From: JAZDMK01 sp043800975
GTDB taxonomy: Bacteria > Bacteroidota > Bacteroidia > Bacteroidales > JAHJDW01
DNA: 47,318 nucleotides
Direction of reading: 5' to 3'
NCBI GenBank assembly: GCA_043800975.1
Contig: JAZDMK010000288.1
Coordinates: 1-47,318, forward strand
The notes beneath the pieces are model-generated. The model was not told where the DNA came from. It saw only the letters and a list, made by a program, of their open reading frames with translations, and searched no databases. Positions 39,851-47,318 of the stretch are shown piece by piece (position 1 is the first letter of the stretch; each line of letters begins with the position of its first letter). The position numbers were made by a program, and so were the translations under genes.

Positions 39851-39865
39851 TTCTTTTCCTTTATT

Positions 39866-41905
39866 TTACTTTCTATACTTCATTGCTTTTATCATCATCT
39901 CATTTGCTTTCGCAGTATTTCCCATCAGCTGATACGTACGGCTGATATTGCCCAACAGCTCTGTATTCATTGAATCCAGAGGAAGGGCCTGCAAAAAGTA
40001 TTGAATCGATTTTTGATAGTCTCCCTGTATTCCATGAACGATGCCAAGATTTTCGAGCGCGGGTGTATATTTAGGATTTATCTGAACAGCCTTTTCAAAA
40101 TAGAAAACCGAACTATCCATTTTATTTAAAAACTTCCCGTACAATTCACCCATAGTGTTATAATCAGTGTAGTTTCCGGCTTGCATCACCGTTAACTTTC
40201 TCAATAATTTCAACGCTTCTTCGTATTTTTTATTTTTTGTATACACATGAACAATCACGCGAAGATTAGAAAATGAAATCGCATCTTCGGGATTGTATTT
40301 TAAATTTTTCATATACGCATCAATGCTCTGATCGTACTTACCCAACGCCAGGCTTACTTCTCCCATGTTGTTGAGGGCACTGCTGTTCTTGTCATAAATT
40401 TTTAAACCCTGCGCAAGGTAAGCTTCCGATTGTTTGTACAAATCAATGCGGGCAAGGGAATCGGGATTTTGCCGCGCACGTTCGAGCATGATAAATCCAC
40501 ACAGATAATTGCAGCGCGCACTGTTGACAGAAGTTTTCACATCGGCAAACTGCAGTGTTTCTCCATCTTTCCAGTCCATGTTTCGGCTGATTGTTTTTAC
40601 AGAATAACCCAGCAGTATCAAAATGATAAGTACGGTAGCGATTTGCGGAAACATTTTTTGTTCGCCTGTTCCTCTCTTCGCAATCCAGCGAATAAAGAGC
40701 GATACAACAATACAAAAACCAATCAGGGATACAAACATAAAACGTTCGTTCATGAAGGTTCCTATGTTGAAAAGCAAATTGGATTGAATGGAAAACGTAA
40801 TCGCAAAAAACAAAATGGAAAATGCAATCAGGTTTTTTTTGCGGATCTTAATCAGTGCAAAGATAGCCAATGCGCCGTATACCAACAGAGACAGAATGGT
40901 TCTGTAATCGCCCCACGACACCAGCGGAATCTGATAGGGATAATAATCGTGCGTCAGCGGATGCGGGAAGATCAGTAATTTCAGATAAAGGATCCATGTA
41001 TACACGATGGTTGCAAATTTTTGTGCAAGGCTTGCTTCTGCAAAAGGATTGTTGAATAATTCCTTATCCACATAACTGCTCATAAAGAAGCCCAGCGCGG
41101 CATAGCGCAGGCAGGCATACACAACAATTCCGCCCAGTAACGTTCCGGTTACGACTGCATAATCCTTCCATTTGCTTTCGGTAAACACATACATCACCAA
41201 GGGAACAACGGCGAGGAAGGTGATTGCATTTTCTTTCGAAAGCAGCGCCAGAAAGAAGATAAGCAATGCCCACAACAGATTTATAATTTTCTTACTCTCT
41301 AAATATTTCAACACAAACCAGAGCACACCCAGCGAACCGAGCAGACTCATGATTTCATCTCTTCCCTTAATGTTGGCAATGGCTTCGGTGTGCAGCGGAT
41401 GCGCAGCAAACAGAGCCGTAATTAAAAAGGGCAGCGAAAAATACCAGGTATCGGATTTAAATTTAATAAATAGTTTTCGCAGCAAATGAAAAAGCAATAC
41501 GCACAAAAGCCCGTACAGCAATACATTTATCAGATGTCCGATAAAAGGATTCAATCCGAAAATCTGGTATTCAATCGCAAAACAGATTTGTGAAAGCGGT
41601 CTGTATCGTCCGCCCTGCAATAGGTTCTGTTCGCCAAAGAAGCCGACCATGGCGTCGTTGAACAGTATGTCCTTGATTCCGCTGATTCCTTTTTTGGTAA
41701 ACTTATTTTCGCTGATCATCAGTCCGTCGTCAAGCGCATACTTGTTTACAAGCGTATTGGCGTACAGTAAAAAAGCAAACAGAAAGAGCACGAAAGCCTG
41801 CATCCGGAAATTTTTCGAAAAAGGAATTTGGGCTGACTGCTTATTCACTTCCTGTGCCGCAGGCTTATGCTTAGGGGATCTGGAGGGTTGTGGTTTCTTT
41901 TTCAT
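39866..41905 (-). CDS. TMTC-like GT-C membrane glycosyltransferase with TPRs
   Basis: This is a 679-residue protein. After a Lys/Pro-rich cytoplasmic start, there are about 11-12 membrane helices (40-440). The first loop motif is KYALDDGLMISEN, with the DD pair expected of GT-C enzymes of the TMTC/DUF1736 type. It also has YRPLSQICFAIEYQIFGLNPFIGHLINVLLY and HPLHTEAIANIKGRDEI. About five TPR repeats follow (480-670). Eukaryotic TMTCs are O-mannosyltransferases; the bacterial substrate is unknown. It precedes the metacaspase gene by 15 bases and follows the second WD40-caspase gene by 77 bases. Confidence 0.85.
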   Translation of the reverse strand: MKKKPQPSRSPKHKPAAQEVNKQSAQIPFSKNFRMQAFVLFLFAFLLYANTLVNKYALDDGLMISENKFTKKGISGIKDILFNDAMVGFFGEQNLLQGGRYRPLSQICFAIEYQIFGLNPFIGHLINVLLYGLLCVLLFHLLRKLFIKFKSDTWYFSLPFLITALFAAHPLHTEAIANIKGRDEIMSLLGSLGVLWFVLKYLESKKIINLLWALLIFFLALLSKENAITFLAVVPLVMYVFTESKWKDYAVVTGTLLGGIVVYACLRYAALGFFMSSYVDKELFNNPFAEASLAQKFATIVYTWILYLKLLIFPHPLTHDYYPYQIPLVSWGDYRTILSLLVYGALAIFALIKIRKKNLIAFSILFFAITFSIQSNLLFNIGTFMNERFMFVSLIGFCIVVSLFIRWIAKRGTGEQKMFPQIATVLIILILLGYSVKTISRNMDWKDGETLQFADVKTSVNSARCNYLCGFIMLERARQNPDSLARIDLYKQSEAYLAQGLKIYDKNSSALNNMGEVSLALGKYDQSIDAYMKNLKYNPEDAISFSNLRVIVHVYTKNKKYEEALKLLRKLTVMQAGNYTDYNTMGELYGKFLNKMDSSVFYFEKAVQINPKYTPALENLGIVHGIQGDYQKSIQYFLQALPLDSMNTELLGNISRTYQLMGNTAKANEMMIKAMKYRK

Positions 41906-41982
41906 TTACAATTCAAAGATGGAAACTTTTCAGTGATTGACAAAATTTTCATTTTTTGATTTCTGTTTATATTCTTTAATAA

Positions 41983-44900
41983 TTACCAGACTTTAAAATC
42001 AACATCCAGATTATCCTTGCGCGACGTGGGTTTCTGCGCCCCGTTTGTTAACCTTTCCACTTCATGAATCATATACATTTTCAATTCAGAAACCGTGATG
42101 ATTTTATTTTTATCAATATCCGCCATCTTCCATCCAAGGCCATTTCTTAATGCATACGTAAAAACACCGTTGTTCCATTCTGCCGATTCCAGTGCGTATC
42201 CTTTCCCTGCAGAAGCAGAAATAACAACCGTTCCGGAGCCCCGATTCAGGTTTGTAAATAAATCCTGCATCAGTTCAAAACTGTTGGTTAAGCCCACCGA
42301 TTTTTCTTTGTTCACTTTTACACCACGGTAAGAATAGGTTTTGATTCCGCCGCGCTTTCCATCTGCCAGCGCCACGTTGCTGTTGCTCACTTCAAGTTCT
42401 TCTTTATCCACTTCACCACTGTGGCAGGCATCAATCATCAGTAATTTCTGGCGTGCCGGAATGCTGTCGAGTAAATCTTCAATGCTTGCATATGAAATTC
42501 CGCGGGTGTTGGGTTTCATGAAATCACAATCATAACTTGCATAATAAAAGTTGAGACTGTCGTCGAGCAATCCATGGCCCGACATGAATAGCACAACCTG
42601 ATCGTCGGGATTTGTTTTTAATAATTTTTGTTTGAGCAAAGCAAATTTTTCGCGCGTTACGTCTTTGTCAAAAAGCGTATCCACTGTAACTGAGTAGTCG
42701 CCTTTATTGGCTGCATACATCTTCGCAAGATCACGTCCGTCCTTGGTTGCATAATTCAGATCCCAGCGATTATCCTTATAATTGGAAACACTGACGGCAA
42801 TAAAATGGATCTGTGGTTTCTCGCTTTTTCCTGTATACGTTACTTCAATTGTTTTCTTCATCGACTCCGCACCTTTATCATTCAGGCATGAAATCTGAAT
42901 TTTATTCACGCCTGTCGAAAGAGGAATATTAAAATCTTTTAATGCATTTCCCGATTTATTAGTGCGCACCCAAACACCGCGTTCTCCGTAAAGAGGCACG
43001 CCGTTCACCCACACCAGAAAGCGGTCAACATTGTATTTGCTGTCGCTGGCTTTGCAATTAATTTTTACATTTCGGTCGGTTGTAAACAATTGCATCGCTT
43101 CGCTGTTTGTGATGTCCACATCCGGAAGATGAAAATCGGTATTCAGCATGTTCTCCGAAAAGCCCAGTTTTCTAAGGCGTTTCAAGTATGCGTTGCGATA
43201 CGCATCGATCAGCTCGCTGGATGAATATCCCATTCTTTCCAGAATAATATCGGGACGGTTATATTTTAAATCGAACTGTTCGAAAGGATAGGTGCGGTTT
43301 CCAACGCGGAAGGCAACCAGATCGAATCCGTTTTTGCTGACAAAATAAAAATTATCGGGACCCCAGATAACCGATTCGCGGCCCATACTGGTATAGGTTG
43401 CAATGTCTTTCCAGCTTTTCAGATCCCAGAATTTAATCGTACCGTCATCACTTCCGCTGATGAGGTATCGTCCGTCGGGCGTGAATGCCAGGGTGGAGAT
43501 ATATCCGATGTGCCCTTTGAGAACTTTCATTTCAGTTCCGCTTGCAGGATCCCAGATACGAATGTCTTGATCACTTCCGCCGCTGGCCAGCATTTTTCCG
43601 TCGGTGCTGAATGCAACCGCTTTCACTTCCCAGCTGTGTCCTTTTAAAATGGCGGTGCGTTTAAAATTGGTTGTTTCAAAGATGCGTACCATGTTGTCGG
43701 AACATCCGGCAGCCAATATCTTTCCGTCAGGACTGAACGTAACGGCATTGGTAACGGCAAAGAAATCTTCCATGTTCATGGGTATGTCGATTCTTTTTCC
43801 TGCATTGATGTCCCACAATTTAAAATTGCCAACATCCGCACTGGCAACGTATCTGCCGTCGGGCGAATAATTGATTGTTCCTACAAGCGCTTCCAGTCCG
43901 TCGAATTTTTTAATTTCTTTTTTCGTGGAAAGATCAAAAACCTTCACCGTTTTATCCATGCTTGCGGTGGTGAGAAATTTTCCGTCGGGGCTGAAACTAA
44001 GGCCGGCCACGGGAAGCGTATGGTTTGTAATAATGGAATCGTAGGCGCCGGTTTGCATATCAAAAATGCCGACGTTGTATGCATAGGTGTAACTAGGCGT
44101 AACATTCACAACAAAGCCCGCTACTTTTTTCCCATCCGGACTGACGCTTATACCTCCCGGCATAGTTGCATAACACTGGAATGTCTGAACAATGGTTCCG
44201 GTTGTCATGTCCCATATTTTAACAACGCCATCGTTACCGGAAAGAGCCATATAACGGCATTCTTTACCCATAACCACCGTTTTTACCATATTCAGATGAC
44301 CTTCGAATTTCTTTACCAGTCTTCCCGTATGCGAATCCCAGAGCTTTAGGTTCATGAATTCACCACCGGCCACCATCTTCCCATCGGGGCTGAATGCTAC
44401 GGAATATAAATAGAACATATTTTCTCCGGTCACTGTAATTTCCTTTCCGGAAGAAAACTCCCACAAACGCAGTTTCTTCCCCATGCTGGCTGTAGCAATC
44501 GTTTTGCAATCGGGGCTGAGGTCAATGCCAAACACAGCACCTTCCGGATGCTTCAGATACTGAATCTGCTTGCCGGACGAAATGTCCCAGACCCTGGCTG
44601 AACTGTCTTTTCCGGAGGATGCAACATACTTTCCGTTTTTACTTACAACTATTGAAGAAATATCAAATCGGTTACCCTCAAATAGTTTCTTTTCGGTCAT
44701 TGTTGCTACATCAAACATCTTCACTTTTCCATCATACCCGCCAGTGAAAACATTTTTCCCATCCGGAGAAACAGCTACACTCGATACCAGGCCAACATGA
44801 GCAACCACAACACCAATTTCTTCTCCTTTTTCAACATCCCACTTACGCAGTTTACTGTCCCAGCTTCCGCTGTAAATAGTTTTTCCATCCGGCGAAAACG

Positions 44901-45276
44901 CCAGGCAATCCATAAACAGTGAAACGGAACTGAATGTGCGAATCTCTTTACCTGTCTCGGTATCCCAAAGTTTTATCGCTGTTATAAATTTATTATCCAT
45001 AACCACGGCTGCAACCGATTTTCCATCGGGGCTGTATACCGCATTCCCCACCTGCGAGCCGTTTGTAGTCAGATAACGAACGATCTTCCCGGTTACTGCT
45101 TCCGATATAATTATATTCTTCCCGTCGCTGCTTATCATGAAACGACTGTCGGGACTAAAGGAGATGGAACGGATTGCGTTGTTGTGTCCGGACTGAATGA
45201 CAAGCTCTGCATTCTGTGCCAACGCAGAGAAAGCGGAAATCGTGATGAGTGAAATGAGGATAAAAAGTTTTTTCAC
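41983..45276 (-). CDS. Exported protein with 14 WD40 repeats and a caspase domain (second)
   Basis: This is a 1097-residue protein with a signal peptide (LISLITISAFSALAQN) and a GTG start. Fourteen WD40-type repeats (about 25-640), several degenerate, again suit two seven-bladed propellers. A beta-type linker (about 740-810) follows. The caspase-fold domain begins near 825: HFIAVSVSNYKD, catalytic His901 in MSGHG and Cys951 in MIDACHSGE. It ends by residue 1097 with no long tail. Overall order is the same as the protein at 21340-24912, so the two are paralogues, but the repeats have diverged strongly. Function is unknown. Confidence 0.91.
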   Translation of the reverse strand: MKKLFILISLITISAFSALAQNAELVIQSGHNNAIRSISFSPDSRFMISSDGKNIIISEAVTGKIVRYLTTNGSQVGNAVYSPDGKSVAAVVMDNKFITAIKLWDTETGKEIRTFSSVSLFMDCLAFSPDGKTIYSGSWDSKLRKWDVEKGEEIGVVVAHVGLVSSVAVSPDGKNVFTGGYDGKVKMFDVATMTEKKLFEGNRFDISSIVVSKNGKYVASSGKDSSARVWDISSGKQIQYLKHPEGAVFGIDLSPDCKTIATASMGKKLRLWEFSSGKEITVTGENMFYLYSVAFSPDGKMVAGGEFMNLKLWDSHTGRLVKKFEGHLNMVKTVVMGKECRYMALSGNDGVVKIWDMTTGTIVQTFQCYATMPGGISVSPDGKKVAGFVVNVTPSYTYAYNVGIFDMQTGAYDSIITNHTLPVAGLSFSPDGKFLTTASMDKTVKVFDLSTKKEIKKFDGLEALVGTINYSPDGRYVASADVGNFKLWDINAGKRIDIPMNMEDFFAVTNAVTFSPDGKILAAGCSDNMVRIFETTNFKRTAILKGHSWEVKAVAFSTDGKMLASGGSDQDIRIWDPASGTEMKVLKGHIGYISTLAFTPDGRYLISGSDDGTIKFWDLKSWKDIATYTSMGRESVIWGPDNFYFVSKNGFDLVAFRVGNRTYPFEQFDLKYNRPDIILERMGYSSSELIDAYRNAYLKRLRKLGFSENMLNTDFHLPDVDITNSEAMQLFTTDRNVKINCKASDSKYNVDRFLVWVNGVPLYGERGVWVRTNKSGNALKDFNIPLSTGVNKIQISCLNDKGAESMKKTIEVTYTGKSEKPQIHFIAVSVSNYKDNRWDLNYATKDGRDLAKMYAANKGDYSVTVDTLFDKDVTREKFALLKQKLLKTNPDDQVVLFMSGHGLLDDSLNFYYASYDCDFMKPNTRGISYASIEDLLDSIPARQKLLMIDACHSGEVDKEELEVSNSNVALADGKRGGIKTYSYRGVKVNKEKSVGLTNSFELMQDLFTNLNRGSGTVVISASAGKGYALESAEWNNGVFTYALRNGLGWKMADIDKNKIITVSELKMYMIHEVERLTNGAQKPTSRKDNLDVDFKVW

Positions 45277-45299
45277 GGGTTTGTGGTTTAGTAAGAATT

Positions 45300-45307
45300 C
45301 AAAGATA
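45300..45307 (-). promoter_or_regulatory. Candidate -7 element of the second WD40-caspase unit
   Basis: The minus strand reads TATCTTTG, 23 bases upstream of the GTG at 45276. It is back-to-back with the GNAT promoter element at 45344. Confidence 0.45.
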
Positions 45308-45343
45308 GAAAAAATCAGAAAGTGTTAGTACTCTAAAATTCAC

Positions 45344-45351
45344 TACCTTTG
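45344..45351 (+). promoter_or_regulatory. Candidate -7 element of the GNAT gene
   Basis: TACCTTTG ends only 5 bases before the ATG at 45357, so a normal start site would give a leaderless or nearly leaderless transcript. Confidence 0.45.
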
Positions 45352-45356
45352 CAGAA

Positions 45357-45812
45357 ATGCAAGCAACTGAAAGCCCATTACGTATTCATCGATTAACCGA
45401 ACAGGGTGACATTTTTTCAAAGCAAGTCCACGAAATCCGACAGACTGTATTTGTTGAAGAACAGGGTGTAAGCCCCGAACTTGAATATGATGAATTTGAA
45501 AAAACATCGGTTCACTACCTCGTGATTACGGATGGTATTCCCGTTGGGACAGGGCGCTGGCGGACAACAGAGAAGGGTGTCAAACTCGAACGATTTGCCA
45601 TATTAAAAGAATATCGCAACCGGCAGGTGGGTGCCGCCTTACTTAAAAAGGTGATGGAAGATGTTTTACCTCTGAAGAAGGAGGTTTATCTTCATGCACA
45701 AACACCTTCCCTGAAGTTTTATCAGCGCCATGGATTCGTTGCTACCGGTGATCCTTTTTATGAAGCCGGCATTGAACATTTTCGGATGCATTTTTCCGGA
45801 ACAGAAAAATAA
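45357..45812 (+). CDS. GNAT-family N-acetyltransferase
   Basis: This 151-residue cytoplasmic protein has the GNAT fold. VFVEEQGVSPELEYDEFE is the N-terminal region of the ElaA/YjcF-like subgroup, KLERFAILKEYRNRQVGAALLKKV is motif A with the acetyl-CoA-binding Q/RxxGxA-type loop, and YLHAQTPSLKFYQRHGFVATGDPF is motif B. The acceptor is unknown. The RNase R gene follows after 2 bases, suggesting co-transcription. Confidence 0.88.
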   Translation: MQATESPLRIHRLTEQGDIFSKQVHEIRQTVFVEEQGVSPELEYDEFEKTSVHYLVITDGIPVGTGRWRTTEKGVKLERFAILKEYRNRQVGAALLKKVMEDVLPLKKEVYLHAQTPSLKFYQRHGFVATGDPFYEAGIEHFRMHFSGTEK

Positions 45813-45814
45813 AT

Positions 45815-47318
45815 ATGGTTAAAAAGAAGAACACAAAAGAAGTAGCGGGGCCAGACAAGGAAATCTTTGCAGTATTTCAGAAAGAAACTAAAAAGACTTT
45901 TAATTATAAACAGATCGCTAAGCGACTGGGCATGAACAAAGCCACCTCGCGCCAGGAAATCATTATGGCGATGGCACGTCTGACCAAAGACGGAAGGCTA
46001 ATACAGGACAGCCCCGGCAGATACAAACTCAGCGAAAGAGAAGCGATACAGCTGAAGAAGCATTCCTTCATCGTAGGAAAACTCGAAATGGCGAATACCG
46101 GAAAAGGTTTTGTTATTCCGGAAGATGGCGGCGAAGACATCCGCATCTCACCTGCCAATCTGGGTAAGGCATTGGACGGTGATAAAGTAAAAGTTTACCT
46201 CTTTGCAAAACGCAGTGGCAAACAATCGGAAGGTGAAATCATTGACGTGGTGGAACGCGCAAAACCACTGTATGTAGGTATTATACGCGTATCCGAACGT
46301 TTTGCATTCCTGATGCCTGAATCAAAAACAGGAACTGATATTTTCATTCCGCTGAATGCACTCAAGGGTGCACGCGACGGTGAGAAGGCCGTTGCGCGTC
46401 TTGTCGACTGGCCAGACGGATCGAAAAGCCCGGTGGGAGAAATTACCGAAGTACTCGGATTCCCCGGAAAGACGGAGGTTGAAGTGAGTGCGATCATGAT
46501 CGATCACAACCTGCCGATTGCTTTTTCGGATGAAGTGGAAGCCGAAGCCAAAAAAATAAACACAACCATTGATGAAGCGGAAATTGGCCGCAGACGAGAC
46601 TTTCGCAATATTACTACCTTCACCATCGATCCCATTGATGCAAAAGATTTCGATGATGCACTTTCGATTCGTGAAATTAAAAAAGGAAGATGGGAAATCG
46701 GAATTCACATTGCCGATGTATCGCATTACGTGAAACCCGGATCGATTCTCGACAACGAAGCGTATGCACGCGCAACTTCGGTATACCTTGTTGACCGCTG
46801 CGTTCCCATGCTTCCCGAAATACTTTCCAATGGAGTTTGCTCGTTACGACCGGATGAAGAAAAACTTTGTTACTCTGCCGTTTTTGAAATGGATGAGAGC
46901 GGAAAAGTTTTAAAAGAATGGTTCGGCAGAACGGTGATCCTTTCGAAAAGGCGCTTCAACTACGACGAAGCACAGGATATAGTTGACAGCGGAAAAGGCG
47001 ATCTCGTAACGGAACTTACATTCCTTGATTCCATGGCCAAGAAATTACGTGCCGAACGTTTTAAAAAGGGATCCATCAATTTTGAACGCAGCGAAGTGAA
47101 GTTTCGTCTGGATGCACAAGGAAATCCGACAGGAGTTTTTCTGAAGGAAAACAAAGATTCCAACAAACTGATTGAAGAATTTATGCTGCTTGCGAACCGA
47201 AAAGTAGCTGAATATTGTTCGCGAAAAAATGAGAGTTCACCGAACCGTCCGTTTGTGTATCGCACGCATGATGATCCCGATCCGGAAAGAATTTCTGAAT
47301 TCTCCCGTTTTCTGAAAA
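45815..47318 (+). CDS. rnr: Ribonuclease R, partial (3' end outside window)
   Basis: The frame is open from the ATG at 45815 to the right edge (501 codons), so the C-terminus is missing. It has an N-terminal winged-helix-like region (FNYKQIAKRLGMNKATSRQEI, residues about 28-50). Cold-shock-type RNA-binding domains follow (KLEMANTGKGFVIPED). The catalytic RNB domain begins with FTIDPIDAKDFDDALSI, whose aspartates bind the metal (first Asp near 272). The segment VDRCVPMLPEILSNGVCSLRP is also RNB. It is a 3'-5' exoribonuclease that degrades structured RNA. The downstream S1 domain is expected but not visible. Confidence 0.95.
   Translation, partial: MVKKKNTKEVAGPDKEIFAVFQKETKKTFNYKQIAKRLGMNKATSRQEIIMAMARLTKDGRLIQDSPGRYKLSEREAIQLKKHSFIVGKLEMANTGKGFVIPEDGGEDIRISPANLGKALDGDKVKVYLFAKRSGKQSEGEIIDVVERAKPLYVGIIRVSERFAFLMPESKTGTDIFIPLNALKGARDGEKAVARLVDWPDGSKSPVGEITEVLGFPGKTEVEVSAIMIDHNLPIAFSDEVEAEAKKINTTIDEAEIGRRRDFRNITTFTIDPIDAKDFDDALSIREIKKGRWEIGIHIADVSHYVKPGSILDNEAYARATSVYLVDRCVPMLPEILSNGVCSLRPDEEKLCYSAVFEMDESGKVLKEWFGRTVILSKRRFNYDEAQDIVDSGKGDLVTELTFLDSMAKKLRAERFKKGSINFERSEVKFRLDAQGNPTGVFLKENKDSNKLIEEFMLLANRKVAEYCSRKNESSPNRPFVYRTHDDPDPERISEFSRFLK

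Overview
The window comes from a member of the phylum Bacteroidota. Several independent signs point there: type IX secretion (T9SS) sorting domains of both type A (25026-26201) and type B (26582-29167), TAnnTTTG-type -7 promoter elements, few Shine-Dalgarno sequences, an ECF sigma factor/anti-sigma pair, and many small lipoproteins. I cannot resolve the lineage further from sequence alone. There are no tRNA or rRNA genes, CRISPR arrays, insertion sequences or phage genes.

The left 6 kb is the most interesting part. It is an arsenic-resistance island on the minus strand in two transcription units. Unit 1 (1007 to 1, running off the left edge) encodes a small thioredoxin-fold protein, an ArsR repressor and an ArsF-like lipoprotein. 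Unit 2 (5912 to 1140) encodes an ArsR repressor with a CxC metal site, a rhodanese, a Cys-rich one-helix membrane protein, a DsbD/CcdA-like membrane protein, HgcA, HgcB, an ArsC arsenate reductase and an ACR3 arsenite exporter. HgcA has the diagnostic NVWCAAGK cap-helix motif with Cys99. HgcB has two 4Fe-4S motifs, the GVGCA cysteine and a terminal CC pair. The organism is therefore a predicted mercury methylator whose hgcAB genes lie inside an arsenic operon. Both promoters carry the same design: a 7-bp inverted repeat flanking the 8-bp -7 box, with a TTG-type -33 element 20 bp upstream.

From 6 to 20 kb lies mostly ordinary chromosome: a DUF4349-like protein and a CsgG-like/beta-barrel protein, an HTH regulator, an acyl-CoA dehydrogenase, an SDR gene broken by a 9-A run, an M14 peptidase with an MFS transporter carrying a tandemly duplicated helix, small secreted proteins, two tandem lipocalin-like lipoproteins, an M3-like metallopeptidase and a secreted nuclease.

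From 20 to 45 kb there are three exported caspase-fold proteins. Two carry 14 WD40 repeats each (two predicted seven-bladed propellers) and one is a metacaspase with a DUF4384-like tail. Between them lie two T9SS cargo genes, a sigma/anti-sigma/DUF4097-like operon, a TPR-DUF3857-transglutaminase protein, an RlaP-type nucleotidyltransferase and a bacterial-PH-like protein. A TMTC-like glycosyltransferase/TPR membrane protein sits directly upstream of the metacaspase. The right edge has a GNAT acetyltransferase and the start of RNase R.

Intergenic DNA holds several short dispersed repeat families and hairpin clusters, described below.
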